A stretch of 64,000 nucleotides of DNA from the NCBI RefSeq assembly GCF_900177745.1, contig NZ_FXAR01000001.1, forward strand, positions 603,647 to 667,646. The letters are read 5' to 3'. The notes under the pieces were generated by a model. That model did no database searches. It saw only the letters and a list, made by a program, of their open reading frames with translations, and was not told the DNA's origin. A program made the position numbers and the translations under genes. Of this stretch, positions 36,664-46,698 are shown piece by piece. Numbering within the stretch: position 1 is the first letter of the stretch; each line of letters begins with the position of its first letter. The DNA comes from Corynebacterium pollutisoli. GTDB lineage: Bacteria > Actinomycetota > Actinomycetes > Mycobacteriales > Mycobacteriaceae.

Positions 36664-36699
36664 GCGACCCCGTCACCGGGAAGGCGGTGGCGGGGTCGC
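36664..36699 (-). terminator. Terminator of the 36717 PepSY gene
   Basis: GCGACCCCGTCACC (36664-36677) and GGTGGCGGGGTCGC (36686-36699) form a stem with one mismatch and an 8-nt loop, just after the stop on the - strand. Confidence 0.65.
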
Positions 36700-36716
36700 A
36701 CGATGGGGCAGCGTGA

Positions 36717-37283
36717 TTAGTTGGCTGCGACGTCCAGCTCGGCCAGGTCGTTGCGGTCGGCGTCGTCAAGCGAGACCTTCCACAGCAGGGCGCCGTCCTC
36801 ATCCTCGAGGTCCAGCTCGTCGAGCAGGCCCTCCGGGTGCAGCTCGAGCGCCTCGTTGATGGCGTCGGTGGCGGAGACGGTGGAGGCCTGGGCGTTGGCG
36901 ACATCGTCGTCGTCGCCCTCGCGGTCATCCTCACGCAGGGTGCCGTCGAAGTCGACCTGCAGGTTGACGACCTCCTCACCCTGGACGACATCCATCTCGT
37001 AGGAGTCGGCGTCGTCCTCGCGGTCGATGCTGACGATGACGCCGTCCGGGTACTCGGCCATGACTGCGTCGATCGCGCGGAACACCGGGTCCTCGCCCTC
37101 CACCTGGTCGGCGGTGTCGGCAGTGGTGACGGTGGTCTCCGTCGGGTCCTCGCCGGCCGGGGTGGTGGTGGTCACCGTGCCCGGATCCTCGGCGGCGGTG
37201 TCGTCGCCGGTGTCGGTGCAGGCGGTGACGAGCAGGCCTGCGGTGGCGGCGACGGCGATGGTCTTGATCAGTCGGTTAGTCAT
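36717..37283 (-). CDS. PepSY-domain lipoprotein (paralogue 2)
   Basis: 188 residues. The lipoprotein signal ends at lipobox VTAC, followed by a Thr/Glu/Asp-rich linker and two PepSY-like repeats (RAIDAVMAEYPDGVIVSIDRED... and DAINEALELHPEGLLDELDLED). Segment by segment it parallels the 35974 product: EDPVFxAIDAV, DGTLREDDREGDDDDVANAQASTV and the C-terminal LDDADxNDLAE are shared. The pair arose by tandem duplication. Each has its own hairpin or gap, so they are probably transcribed separately. Confidence 0.85.
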   Translation of the reverse strand: MTNRLIKTIAVAATAGLLVTACTDTGDDTAAEDPGTVTTTTPAGEDPTETTVTTADTADQVEGEDPVFRAIDAVMAEYPDGVIVSIDREDDADSYEMDVVQGEEVVNLQVDFDGTLREDDREGDDDDVANAQASTVSATDAINEALELHPEGLLDELDLEDEDGALLWKVSLDDADRNDLAELDVAAN

Positions 37284-37432
37284 GGTGACTCCTCAGTTGA
37301 TAATCGGATGCATAAGTATTCGGTTGTATGACCCACCGTACATGCTTAACGAAAGGTGCACGTGAGATTGCCAAAATAAACTGTCGGATTGTTATATGTT
37401 GTTCATTTTTTTGGTCTCTAGAATGGTGGACC

Positions 37433-38079
37433 ATGGACAGCCCCGCCACACCTGGACCACCCCTCCCGCCGACGAGGAAGACCGGCGGTGAACCGGTGAT
37501 CGGCGGCGACGGTCTCGGCGTCGCGACGCTGCAGGATTTCTGGAGCTGGGCCTATTCCCACACGCTCGACAACGCACTGCGGGGCATCCTGGCGGAGTAC
37601 CTCGTCGGCCTCGCACTGGGAGTGGTCGGGAGAACACCCGGGTCGAATGGGATGCCTTCGACCTGGTCACCACCTCGGGGCTGAAGGTGGAGGTGAAGTC
37701 CACCGCCTACCTGCAGTCGTGGCAGCAGGTGGATTTCTCCGCCCCGACCTTCTCCATCCGGGAGGCGCGGGGATGGAATGCCGCGGAGAACACATGGGCG
37801 GTAGAGCGTACCCGCGCCGCTGACGTGTACGTGTTTTGCGTCTTCCTGGCCCGGGACCGCTGCACGGCGAACCCGCTCGACACCCGGCAGTGGGAGTTCC
37901 ACGTCACCTCCTCGGCGCGACTCACCGAGATGCTGGGCGCGCAGCGGTCCATCCAGTTGTCCTCACTCATCGCGCGGGTACAGACGGAGAAGGTGGCGTT
38001 CGAGGACCTGGCTCAGGCGGTCGACCGGGCGGTCACTTCTCCATCGAGAACGTCCATGCCTGACCCACCCACCCCATGA
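37433..38079 (+). pseudogene. PD-(D/E)XK nuclease-like gene broken by a 1-nt frameshift
   Basis: The first frame (from the ATG at 37433; TAGAAT 8 nt upstream, leaderless style) encodes a Pro-rich N-terminus and ALRGILAEYLVGLALGVVG. It then derails at the GGG of 37628-37630. The continuation, ENTRVEWDAFDLVTTSGLKVEVKST, is in the next frame and runs to 38079. Adding one G at 37628-37630 would restore a protein of about 215 residues. Its core E...WDAFD...VEVKS is the PD-(D/E)XK nuclease pattern. The upstream 150 bp are unusually AT-rich, suggesting acquisition. It is a pseudogene or an assembly error in a G-run. It overlaps the convergent DUF5655 gene by 47 bp. Confidence 0.75.
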
Positions 38080-38413
38080 GTTCGTCGTCGATCTCCTCTG
38101 GGCGGGAGACCACCACGTGGTGGGTCCAACGACGAGGGTACGGTTCCGTCGCCACGGCGATGCGCGGGGAGGTCAGCTGGTCCGTGACCCCGAAGGTGAT
38201 CACCAGACAGTGCTCCGGCCAGCCGTTCATCCGCCGGTAGGGCAGGGAGGCCACCGCGAACAGGTAACGGTTGTAGAAGCTGACCTGCGTCCGGTGCACC
38301 GTGATGCGGGTGTCGGGCCACCGCTCGAGGACCGCAGACTCGAAAGCGTCGTAGAGAGCCAGCTCGGCGTCTCGGGCCCCGAAATACTCGAGCACGTCGT
38401 CCCTGTTGTTCAT
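38033..38413 (-). CDS. DUF5655-like protein
   Basis: 126-residue soluble protein (MNNRDDVLEYFGARDAELALYDAFESAVLERWPD...). The segments RITVHRTQVSFYNRYLFAVASLP and RWTHHVVVSRPEEIDDELMGWVGQAW match the DUF5655 layout seen in many actinobacterial and firmicute proteins. Function unknown. It is convergent with and overlaps the broken nuclease-like gene. Confidence 0.7.
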   Translation of the reverse strand: MNNRDDVLEYFGARDAELALYDAFESAVLERWPDTRITVHRTQVSFYNRYLFAVASLPYRRMNGWPEHCLVITFGVTDQLTSPRIAVATEPYPRRWTHHVVVSRPEEIDDELMGWVGQAWTFSMEK

Positions 38414-38471
38414 AGTCTCAGGTTAGCCGCGGTTTCCGTCGCATCTTTGTGATGATCTATAGACTCGGCGC

Positions 38472-39635
38472 ATGGACCTCTTCGAGTACCAGGCCCGTGA
38501 CATCTTCGAGGAGCACGGAGTGCCCGTCCTCCAGGGCACCGTCGCTACCTCGCCCGCGGAAGCCCGGGAGGCCGCCGAACAGATAGGCGGCCCGGTCGTC
38601 GTCAAGGCGCAGGTCAAGATCGGCGGGCGCGGCAAGGCCGGGGGCATCCGCGTCGCCGAGACCCCCGACGCCGCCCACGCCGCCGCCGACGCGATCCTCG
38701 GACTGGACATCCGCGGCCACCGCGCCGAGAAGGTCATGGTCGTCGAGTGCGTCGACATCGAGGAGGAGTACTACTTCTCCATCCTGCTCGACCGTGCGGC
38801 CCGCACCTTTCTGGCGATGTTCTCGGTGGAGGGTGGCGTCGATATCGAGAAGCTGGCCGAGGAGCGCCCCGACGCCATCACCCGCGTCGAGGTCGATCCC
38901 CTCGGGGAGCTCGATGCGGAGGCGTTGGTCGCCGCGCTGCCGGAGGACGTCCGCCCGGCGGTGATCCCCGTCCTCCACCAGCTTCTCGACGTCTACCGCG
39001 CCGAGGACGCCACCCTCGTCGAGGTGAATCCGCTGGTTCTCACCGTCGACGGGCGGGTCATCGCCCTCGACGGCAAGATCACCCTCGACGACAACGCCGC
39101 CTTCCGTCATGACAACCGCGCCGAGCTCGCCGACGCCGCGGGCCACCTCGACCCCGTCGAGAAGCGCGCCCGCGAGCACGGACTCAAGTACGTCACCCTC
39201 GACGGCTCCGTGGGCATCATCGGCAACGGTGCCGGGCTGGTCATGTCGACCCTCGACGTCGTGTCCGGCGCGGGCGAGAAGCACGGCGGGCAGAAGCCCG
39301 CGAACTTCCTCGACATCGGTGGCGGCGCGTCCCCGGAGACGATGACCGCGGCGCTGGAGATCGTGCTGTCGGACGACGATGTCCGCAGCGTGTTCGTCAA
39401 CGTTTTCGGCGGCATCACCTCCTGTGATGCTGTCGCCACCGGTATCGTCGAGGCCCTCACCAGGCTCGACGACGCCTCCCGCCCGATCGTCGTGCGTCTC
39501 GACGGCAACAGCGTCGACGAGGGCCGCGCCATCCTCGAGGACTTCGACCACCCGCTGGTCACCGTCGTCGCGGACATGGAAGAGGCCGGGGACAAGGTGA
39601 CCGAACTGGCCGCGATGACGCCGAGCGTCGCATAG
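38472..39635 (+). CDS. sucC: Succinyl-CoA synthetase beta subunit
   Basis: TCA-cycle subunit that binds nucleotide and succinate in the SucC2D2-type enzyme. 387 residues with the N-terminal ATP-grasp domain ([35 protein letters not shown]) and the C-terminal ligase domain ([29 protein letters not shown]). TATAGA (38458-38463) lies 8 nt before the ATG, so it is leaderless. sucD follows 14 bp downstream. Confidence 0.96.
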   Translation: MDLFEYQARDIFEEHGVPVLQGTVATSPAEAREAAEQIGGPVVVKAQVKIGGRGKAGGIRVAETPDAAHAAADAILGLDIRGHRAEKVMVVECVDIEEEYYFSILLDRAARTFLAMFSVEGGVDIEKLAEERPDAITRVEVDPLGELDAEALVAALPEDVRPAVIPVLHQLLDVYRAEDATLVEVNPLVLTVDGRVIALDGKITLDDNAAFRHDNRAELADAAGHLDPVEKRAREHGLKYVTLDGSVGIIGNGAGLVMSTLDVVSGAGEKHGGQKPANFLDIGGGASPETMTAALEIVLSDDDVRSVFVNVFGGITSCDAVATGIVEALTRLDDASRPIVVRLDGNSVDEGRAILEDFDHPLVTVVADMEEAGDKVTELAAMTPSVA

Positions 39636-39649
39636 CGAAAGGATCTGAC

Positions 39650-40534
39650 ATGGCAGTGCTTCTCGACGCCGACTCCCGCATCATTGTCCAGGGCATCACC
39701 GGACGGGAAGGTCGCCTGCACACCGAGCGCATGCTCGCGGCCGGCGCCCGCGTGGTCGGCGGCACCAACCCGAAGAAGGCGGGGGAGACGGTGGCCCTGG
39801 GTGGCGAGGACCTCCCGGTGTTCGCCACCGTCGCCGACGCCCGCGCGGCCACCGACGCGAACGTCTCCGTCGTCTTCGTCCCGGCGCCGTACGTCAAGGA
39901 TGCGGTGATCGAGGCGATCGACGCGCAGATGCCGCTCATCGTCGTCATCACCGAGGGCGTGCCTGTCCAGGACACCGCCGAGATGCTGGCCCGCGCGGGG
40001 GACACCTCGCGGATCATCGGCCCGAACTGCCCCGGCCTCATCACCCCGGAGACGTCCCTGGCCGGCATCATCCCGGCGACGATCACCGGCTCCGGCCCGG
40101 TGGGGCTCATCTCCAAGTCGGGCACGCTGACGTACCAGATGATGAACGAGCTCTCCGACGTCGGCATCTCCACCGCGATCGGCATCGGCGGCGACCCGCT
40201 CATCGGCACCGACTTCATCGACGCCCTCACCCTCTTCGAGGGAGACGACGACACGCAGGCCATCGTCATGATCGGTGAGATCGGCGGTGACGCCGAGGAA
40301 CGCGCCGCCGAGTTCATCGCCGAGAACGTGTCGAAACCCGTCGTCGGGTACGTCGCCGGCTTCACCGCCCCGGAGGGGAAGACCATGGGGCATGCGGGGG
40401 CGATCGTCACCGGTTCCGTCGGCACCGCGCAGGCGAAGAAAGAGGCACTCGAGGCCGTCGGCGTGCGCGTCGGCACGACCCCCACTGAGACCGCGCAGAC
40501 CATGCGGGGGATCGTGGAGGGGATCCACGCCTAG
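39650..40534 (+). CDS. sucD: Succinyl-CoA synthetase alpha subunit
   Basis: Binds CoA and carries the phosphohistidine. 294 residues with a Rossmann CoA-binding domain ([17 protein letters not shown]), the GPNCPG motif and the active-site His248 in [18 protein letters not shown] ribosome site precedes the ATG, and it is co-transcribed with sucC. The ATG-proximal codons carry a one-mismatch dispersed word (39658-39670, LLDA). The 211 bp downstream (40535-40745) contain no recognisable gene or clear terminator. Confidence 0.96.
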   Translation: MAVLLDADSRIIVQGITGREGRLHTERMLAAGARVVGGTNPKKAGETVALGGEDLPVFATVADARAATDANVSVVFVPAPYVKDAVIEAIDAQMPLIVVITEGVPVQDTAEMLARAGDTSRIIGPNCPGLITPETSLAGIIPATITGSGPVGLISKSGTLTYQMMNELSDVGISTAIGIGGDPLIGTDFIDALTLFEGDDDTQAIVMIGEIGGDAEERAAEFIAENVSKPVVGYVAGFTAPEGKTMGHAGAIVTGSVGTAQAKKEALEAVGVRVGTTPTETAQTMRGIVEGIHA

Positions 40535-40745
40535 GAGACGAAACCCGCCCGCACCGTGGCGGCATCATCCGTTGGTGATCGACTCGGGCGTGCCCCGCGA
40601 TGAGCTGCCCGGAGTGGCCGGGGGCAGGGGGCCCGAGGCGTGCTTTAGCTGATTCGTGGGGGCCGATAAAGCTGCGACGCCCCGTCGGATCCTCCGCCTG
40701 GTTCAGCATGATCGGGGTGAGCCTGTACACCACCCTCGCTGCCAC

Positions 40746-43292
40746 CTAACGCCGCACCATCTCCAGCGACTTCAGGCGCACCTCGCCCTCCGCGTCGGAG
40801 GCGTCGAGGTCGATGACGGCGACGAGCTGGAAGGAGTTGTCGCCCTCGGGGTCCTTGATGATCTGGCGGGCGGTCCACTCGCGGCCGTCCTGGGACAGGG
40901 TGAAGTACTCACCGGAGCGGGCGTCCTGGCCGGTGTCGAGGTCGGCGTACTCGTCGAAGTAGGCGTCGAGTTCGGCACCCCAGTCGGGCTTCTCGTCGCG
41001 CTCGAGGTAGTCGAGAAGGTCGGCGAGTTTGTCCTCCTTCTCCCAGGCGAACAGCTCCACCAGGCGCCACATGAGGTTGCGGACCATGATGGTGAAGGCA
41101 CGTTTGTTGGCGGTGAGCGCCGTCGGATCCTCGAGGCCGAAGGCGAGCTCGCGCTCCAGATCCTCCTTCGAGATCGGTGTGTCCTCGTCGCCCATCTGGG
41201 CCCATTCGTCGATGAGGGAGGAGTCGACCTGGCGGATGAGCTCGCCGAGCCACTCGATGACGTCCTCGAGCTCGTCGTTGAGCGACTCCAGGGGGACTGA
41301 CTGGCGGAGGGTGCGCCAGGCGTCGGTGAGATAGCGTAGGACGACGCCCTCGGAGCGGGCCAGGCCGTAGGTGGCGATGAGGTCGGAGAACGTCATCGCG
41401 TGCTCGATCATGTCGCGCACGACGGACTTCGGCGAGAGTTCGAACTCGCGGGCCCAGGGGGCACCGGCGGTGAAGGTCTCGTAGGCGTCCTCGAGTTCCT
41501 CGGCGAGGGGCTGCGGCCAGGTGATGTCCTCGACGATCGCCATGCGCTCGGTGTAGTCCACGCCCTCGGCCTTGAGGGCGGCGATCTCCTCACCGCGGGC
41601 CTGCTTCTGCTGGGCCTGGAGGAGGGGGCGGGGGTCGTCGAGAATGGCCTCGAAGGTGGAGATGACGTCGACGGTGTAGGAGTCGGATTCGCTGTCGAGC
41701 AGCGTGAGTGCCGCCAGAGCGAAGGGGGAGAGCGGCTGGTTGAGGGCGAAGTCGCGCTGCAGCTCCTGGGTGAGGTGGTAGGGGCGGCCCTCGTCGTCGG
41801 TACCGTTCTCGGCCTTGACCACGATGCCCGCGTTGATGAGGCCCTTGAACAGTTCCAGGGTGTGGAGGATGTCGCGGTTCTGCTTCGCGCGGGTGTCGTG
41901 GTTGGTGCGCAGCAGGTGCTTGAGGTGCTCGTAGCCGTTGCCGGGGCGGGCGATGACGTTGAGCAGCATCGAGTTGGTCATGCGGAACTGCGAGCTCATC
42001 GGCTCCGGCTCGGCGACGGTGAGGCGCTCGTAGGTCTTCTCCGACCAGGTGACCTCGCCGTCGCGGACGGACTTCAGGCGCAGCTTCTTCAGCTTCTTCG
42101 GGTCGGAGCCGGCGCGCTGACGCAGGCGCCAGTTCTCGATCTCGTGCTCCGGGGCCTCGACGACGACGGTGCCCTCCGTGTCGTAGCCGGCACGCCCGGC
42201 GCGGCCGGCGATCTGGTGGAACTCACGCGACTTGAGGATGCGCTGGCGGGTGCCGTCGAACTTCGCCAGCCCGGTCATGAGCACCGTGCGGATGGGCACG
42301 TTGATGCCGACGCCGAGGGTGTCGGTGCCGCAGATGACCTTGAGCAGGCCGGTCTGGGAGAGGCGCTCGACGAGGCGGCGGTACTTCGGCAGCATGCCCG
42401 CGTGGTGGACGCCGATGCCGCGACGCAGCAGCCGCGACAGGGTCTTGCCGTAGGTGGTGGTGAAGCGGAAGTTGCCGATCTCGGCGACGATCCTCTCCTT
42501 GGTCTCGTCGTCGATGATCTTCAGGCTGGTGAGCGCCTGGGCGCGTTCGGTGGCCTCCCGCTGGGAGAAGTGCACTACGTAGATCGGCGCTTTGCCGTCC
42601 TCCAGCAGGTTCTCGATCGTCTCGTGGACCGGGGTGTAGACGTACGAGAAATCCAGTGGCACCGGGCGGGTCGAGCCGGCGACCAGGGAGGTGGTGCGGC
42701 CGGTGCGGGAGGTGAGGTCCTCCTGCAGGAAGGTGGTGTCGCCGAGGGTGGCGGACATGAGGAGGAACTGCGCCTGTGGCAGTTCCAGCAGCGGCACCTG
42801 CCACGCCCAGCCGCGCTCCGGGTCGGAGTAGTAGTGGAACTCGTCCATGACGACCTGGTCGATGCGAGCGTCCGCGCCGTCGCGAAGCGCGATGTTGGCG
42901 ACGATCTCCGCCGTCGCCGCGATGATGGGGGCCTTTCCGTTGACGGTGGCGTCGCCGGTCATCATGCCGACGTTCTCGGGGCCGAAGATCTCGCACAGCG
43001 CGAAGAACTTCTCGCTCACCAGCGCCTTGATGGGGGCGGTGTAGAAGGAGCGCTGCCCGCGGGCCATGGCGATGAAGTGCGCCGCGTTGGCCACCATCGA
43101 CTTACCCGACCCGGTCGGTGTCGCCAGGATGACGTTGTCGCCGGCAAGGATGCCCAGTGCCGCCTCCTCCTGCGCCGGGTACAGCTCGATCCCGCGCCCG
43201 CGGACCCAACTGAGGAAACTGTCGAAGATGGACTCGTCGAGGAGGGACTCCGGGACGTCGGACAGGTCAGGCAGCATCTGGGCGAGGTTCAC
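40746..43292 (-). CDS. DEAD/DEAH helicase with DUF3516 domain (Ski2-like)
   Basis: 848-residue superfamily 2 helicase. Motif I ATPTGSGKS (58-66), TAPIKALVSEKF (motif Ia), motif II MDEFHYY (a DEFH box), motif III SATLGD and motif VI QIAGRAGRAGYDTEG are all present. They are followed by the long C-terminal DUF3516 region found in actinobacteria. The layout is that of Ski2-like RNA helicases, so a role in RNA turnover is a reasonable inference. It is separated from the upstream PAC2 gene by a terminator. Confidence 0.92.
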   Translation of the reverse strand: MNLAQMLPDLSDVPESLLDESIFDSFLSWVRGRGIELYPAQEEAALGILAGDNVILATPTGSGKSMVANAAHFIAMARGQRSFYTAPIKALVSEKFFALCEIFGPENVGMMTGDATVNGKAPIIAATAEIVANIALRDGADARIDQVVMDEFHYYSDPERGWAWQVPLLELPQAQFLLMSATLGDTTFLQEDLTSRTGRTTSLVAGSTRPVPLDFSYVYTPVHETIENLLEDGKAPIYVVHFSQREATERAQALTSLKIIDDETKERIVAEIGNFRFTTTYGKTLSRLLRRGIGVHHAGMLPKYRRLVERLSQTGLLKVICGTDTLGVGINVPIRTVLMTGLAKFDGTRQRILKSREFHQIAGRAGRAGYDTEGTVVVEAPEHEIENWRLRQRAGSDPKKLKKLRLKSVRDGEVTWSEKTYERLTVAEPEPMSSQFRMTNSMLLNVIARPGNGYEHLKHLLRTNHDTRAKQNRDILHTLELFKGLINAGIVVKAENGTDDEGRPYHLTQELQRDFALNQPLSPFALAALTLLDSESDSYTVDVISTFEAILDDPRPLLQAQQKQARGEEIAALKAEGVDYTERMAIVEDITWPQPLAEELEDAYETFTAGAPWAREFELSPKSVVRDMIEHAMTFSDLIATYGLARSEGVVLRYLTDAWRTLRQSVPLESLNDELEDVIEWLGELIRQVDSSLIDEWAQMGDEDTPISKEDLERELAFGLEDPTALTANKRAFTIMVRNLMWRLVELFAWEKEDKLADLLDYLERDEKPDWGAELDAYFDEYADLDTGQDARSGEYFTLSQDGREWTARQIIKDPEGDNSFQLVAVIDLDASDAEGEVRLKSLEMVRR

Positions 43293-43351
43293 ACCTATTC
43301 ACCCTAGCCGTACGGCCCCTGGGGGCGTGGTGACAGGTACACGCACGACAA

Positions 43352-43386
43352 CGCCCCGCCGACCCCACCAGGGGGCCGCCGGGGCG
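43352..43386 (-). terminator. Terminator of the PAC2 gene
   Basis: CGCCCCG (43352-43358) and CGGGGCG (43380-43386), extended inward by further pairs, form a GC-rich hairpin after the stop of the 43403 gene. Confidence 0.6.
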
Positions 43387-43402
43387 CTGCATCTGCAACC
43401 GT

Positions 43403-44419
43403 TTACTCGTCGTCGGGGAACTCGTCCCCGGGATCGGCCTCCGGCAGCTCCGCCGGGCCACCGACCTCCTCGGTCCGGTTGTCCTCCTCGGTGGCGTCGA
43501 GGGCGGCGAGGAAACGCTCGAACTCCTCACCGATCTCATCGCCGGAGGGCATCTCGTGCTCCCCGGGCAGCATCGCCTTCGGGTTGGAGGCGCGGTAGCG
43601 CTCCAGCTCCTCGTCGTACTGGCGCTCGAGGTGGGCGACGACCTGCTGGATCTCGTGGCTGTCGTCGACCTGCTCGGACAGCTGCTGGGTCACGCGCGTC
43701 ATGTCATGCTCGAGGGCGCGCAGCGGGAGGGAGAGCTCGGCGGCGCGTGCCACGGCGTCGAGAAGCTCGTGGGTGGCGGCCGGGTACGGTGACGCCGCCA
43801 GGTAGTGCGGCACGTGCGCGGTGAAACCCGCGACGTGGAGGTCGCGCTTGTGCAGCGCGCGTTCGATCATCATCGACGCCGACCCCGGCAGGATCACCTT
43901 CGAGTCATAGGTGAACATGGAGTTGACCAGCTGCGGGGTGTTGCTGTGCGCGGACACCACCAGCGGGCGGGTGTGCGGCACGGCCATGGGGGCGGCGTAG
44001 AGGCAGATGGTCTTCTGCACGCCGAACTTCTCCACCAGGTCCGCGACGGCCTCCGTGAACGCCTCCCAGCGCAGATCCGGTTCAGGTCCGGACAGCAGCA
44101 GGAAGGAACGGCCCTCGGTGTCGCGCAGCACACGAATCCCGAGGTCGAGGTTCTCCATGCCGGTGATCTGGTGGTTGTCCATGGTCACGGCGGGGCGGCG
44201 CGAGCGGTAGTCGATCAGCTCGTCATTGTTGAACGACGCCACCGGACGGGAGTCCAGCGCGGCGAGCAGATGGTCGGCGCTCGACTCGACGGCGTGGCCG
44301 GCATCGGCGTAGCCCTGGAGGGCGACGATCAGGGTCGGACCCTCCGGCGTCCCGGCTCCCACCTCCGGGGCCGGGTACTCGAGCTCGTACATCCGGCGCT
44401 CGTTGTCCTGCATACCCAT
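43403..44419 (-). CDS. PAC2 family protein
   Basis: 338 residues from the ATG at 44419, preceded by AAGGAGG. PAC2 fold: LIVALQGYADAGHAVESSADHLLAAL near the N-terminus, RSFLLLSGPEPDLRW in the core, and HVPHYLAASPYPAATHELLDAV. It is related to proteasome-assembly chaperones, and actinobacterial members are of unknown role. The C-terminal 70 residues are acidic. A one-mismatch dispersed word lies at 43754-43766. It has its own terminator. Confidence 0.9.
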   Translation of the reverse strand: MGMQDNERRMYELEYPAPEVGAGTPEGPTLIVALQGYADAGHAVESSADHLLAALDSRPVASFNNDELIDYRSRRPAVTMDNHQITGMENLDLGIRVLRDTEGRSFLLLSGPEPDLRWEAFTEAVADLVEKFGVQKTICLYAAPMAVPHTRPLVVSAHSNTPQLVNSMFTYDSKVILPGSASMMIERALHKRDLHVAGFTAHVPHYLAASPYPAATHELLDAVARAAELSLPLRALEHDMTRVTQQLSEQVDDSHEIQQVVAHLERQYDEELERYRASNPKAMLPGEHEMPSGDEIGEEFERFLAALDATEEDNRTEEVGGPAELPEADPGDEFPDDE

Positions 44420-44555
44420 TATCCTCCTTCGGCTTCATGCGGCATACATCCGCTTTCAACGCACCTCACGCGGGTGTTATTCCAATGAGGGTCCAGTGTA
44501 GCCGCACCATCTTGCCCTGTCGGTCAATGAACCGCCACCCGGGGCCCGGCGCGCC

Positions 44556-44607
44556 TGTGGACAACGTCCGGTTATCCACAGATCCGGGCCCGATGCTTAT
44601 CGACGCC
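44556..44607. promoter_or_regulatory. Composite element: inverted DnaA-box-like pair plus dispersed word (copy 1)
   Basis: TGTGGACAA (44556-44564) and TTATCCACA (44572-44580) face each other with 7 bp between. The second is a consensus DnaA box. The exact word GCTTATCGACGCC (44595-44607) follows after 14 bp. The same order and nearly the same spacing recur at 63879-63929. It lies 37 bp upstream of the DUF4192 gene. Rest of the gap (44420-44555): no gene seen. Confidence 0.6.
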
Positions 44608-44644
44608 CCTCCCTCCCGCCCCGATCCGGGGCAGGGTGAGAGGC

Positions 44645-45715
44645 ATGACGACAGCCACCTCCGCGTTGACCACTCCAGGACAGATCGCCGCCAACCTGCC
44701 GGGCATCCTCGGCTTCTACCCGCACGACTCCCTCGTCCTCGTCACCTTCACATCCACCTCGCCCACCGACTGCTACTCCCTCGGCCCCGTCCTGCGCATC
44801 GACCTCGACGACCTGCGGATGCTCCCCGAGCTGGCGCAGGTGGTGGAGGACATCGACCCGGACATGGTGTTCGGGTTCCTCGTCACCACCCGCCCGGAGG
44901 AGGAGATCAACGAGATCATCGACGCCCTCGTGCACATGTCCCACATCGGCATGCTCGACCTGGACCTCGCGTGGGTGGTGGGGGAGATCCTCACCGGTGA
45001 ACCCGTCACCATCGGCTACGGCTCACCCCGGCTGCTAGCGGACCTCGACCCGGCGTGGTCGCGCGACGTCGTCGCCCCGGTGTCCGGCGCCCGCGCGATG
45101 GAGCCGCTGCTGGCGCAGGGGACACTGCCGGACCTCACCCGGGAGGAGGCGCAGGAGCACTTCCGGCACGGCACCCCGCACCACGACGCGGACGGGTGTG
45201 AGCAGCTCACGTCCTTCGCCCTCGGGCGGGCGCGCGACCTGTCCCCGATGGACTACCCGGCGCTGGCCGCCGACCTGCGGCTGCTCATCGACGAAGCGCG
45301 GGACGTCCCCCTCGACGACCTCCTCGCCGAGGAGGATGTGCTGCTCACCACCGCAACCCTGCTGGGCACGCTGGAACTGCGCGACCTCATCATCGAGGAC
45401 GTGCTCCGCGCGCCGGAGACGGGCGGGCAGCTCATGCTGGCCGTGGCCCGCACGTTCACCGGCGTCATCCGGCACAACGCGCTGTGCATCCACGCCCTGT
45501 GCATGGTGCGGCTGCAGCTGACGATGCGCACCACCCACGCACTCCTGGCCGCCCTCGAGGAGGACCCCACCCACATGCTCTCGCGGCTGCTCATCGCCCC
45601 GGCGCAGTGCGGGAAGTTCGAGTTTATGCTCGCCTCGGTGCGCGAGGGATCACGGATCGTCCGCGCCCAGCACGGGGTGGAGGATCCCCCACGAAAGTGG
45701 GGGTGGGCCGGCTAG
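44645..45715 (+). CDS. DUF4192 family protein
   Basis: 356 residues from the ATG at 44645; a GTG at 44636 in the same frame is the alternative. It begins with the family signature [26 protein letters not shown] (about residues 10-36), typical of actinobacterial DUF4192 proteins, and is soluble with no membrane segment. Function unknown. Its 3' end overlaps the galE stop by 4 bp. The composite DnaA-box/word element lies just upstream. Confidence 0.85.
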   Translation: MTTATSALTTPGQIAANLPGILGFYPHDSLVLVTFTSTSPTDCYSLGPVLRIDLDDLRMLPELAQVVEDIDPDMVFGFLVTTRPEEEINEIIDALVHMSHIGMLDLDLAWVVGEILTGEPVTIGYGSPRLLADLDPAWSRDVVAPVSGARAMEPLLAQGTLPDLTREEAQEHFRHGTPHHDADGCEQLTSFALGRARDLSPMDYPALAADLRLLIDEARDVPLDDLLAEEDVLLTTATLLGTLELRDLIIEDVLRAPETGGQLMLAVARTFTGVIRHNALCIHALCMVRLQLTMRTTHALLAALEEDPTHMLSRLLIAPAQCGKFEFMLASVREGSRIVRAQHGVEDPPRKWGWAG

Positions 45716-46698
45716 CGCTTCTTCGCGGACCAGGACGCGTCGCCGAGCCGGCTGGTGAAGGCCCAGGCGTCGGTGACGATGGTCTCCAGGTCCGTGCGCG
45801 TCGGGTTCCAGCCCAGCTCCTCCTGGATCTTCGCCGAGGACGCGATGAGCGTGGCCGGGTCGCCGGCGCGCCGGGGTGCGACCTCGGCGGGGATGGGATG
45901 GCCGGTGACCTGTCGGCACATCTCGATGACCTGCCGGACGGAGTAGCCGTCGCCGGAGCCGAGGTTGTAGATCCGGTGGGTGCCCGGCTCATTCGTCTCC
46001 AGGGCGAGGACGTGCGCGTCGGCGAGGTCCCGGATGTGGATGTAGTCGCGCACCGGGGTGCCGTCCGGCGTGGGCCAGTCGTCGCCGAACATGAAGATCC
46101 TGTCCCGGTGGCCGAGGGCCACCTGCAGCACGAGGGGGATGAGATGGGTCTCAATCTCGCGGTTCTCACCGATCTGCCCGTAGGCACCCGCCACGTTGAA
46201 GTAGCGCAGGCTCGTCGCACCGAGGCCGTGGGCCTGCGCGTAGGAGGTGATGATGTAGTCGATCGCCAGCTTCGACGCCCCGTAGGGGTTGGTCGGGGAG
46301 GTCGGCATGTCCTCGGTGATGGGCACCACCTCGGGCTCGCCGTAGGTGGCGGCCGTGGACGAGAACACCAGGTTGGTCACGCCGTTCGCGCGCATGGCGT
46401 CGAGCAGCGCCAGCGAGGTGACCACGTTGTGCTGCCAGTACTCCTCGGGCTTCTCCATCGACTCACCCACCAGGGAGCGGGCGGCGAAGTGGATGACCCC
46501 GTCGAAACCGCCCTCGGCGAGCACCTCGGCGGCGACGTCGCGGACGTCACCCTCGACGAGGCGGGCGTCGGCAGGGACGGCGGCCCGGTTGCCCGTGGTG
46601 AAGTTGTCGACGACGACCACCTCGTGGCCGGCCTCGAGCAGGACCTGCGCGCAGACGGAACCGACGTAACCGGCACCGCCGGTGACCAACAGCTTCAT
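45712..46698 (-). CDS. galE: UDP-glucose 4-epimerase
   Basis: Interconverts UDP-glucose and UDP-galactose, supplying galactose for the arabinogalactan wall. 328-residue extended SDR with the NAD motif GGAGYVG (7-13), catalytic Ser/Thr region FSSTAATYG, and the Tyr139-x3-Lys143 pair (NPYGASK). The substrate region RYFNVAGA follows. It is coupled to dtxR by a TGATG-type overlap, the gene order known from C. diphtheriae and C. glutamicum. Confidence 0.95.
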   Translation of the reverse strand: MKLLVTGGAGYVGSVCAQVLLEAGHEVVVVDNFTTGNRAAVPADARLVEGDVRDVAAEVLAEGGFDGVIHFAARSLVGESMEKPEEYWQHNVVTSLALLDAMRANGVTNLVFSSTAATYGEPEVVPITEDMPTSPTNPYGASKLAIDYIITSYAQAHGLGATSLRYFNVAGAYGQIGENREIETHLIPLVLQVALGHRDRIFMFGDDWPTPDGTPVRDYIHIRDLADAHVLALETNEPGTHRIYNLGSGDGYSVRQVIEMCRQVTGHPIPAEVAPRRAGDPATLIASSAKIQEELGWNPTRTDLETIVTDAWAFTSRLGDASWSAKKR

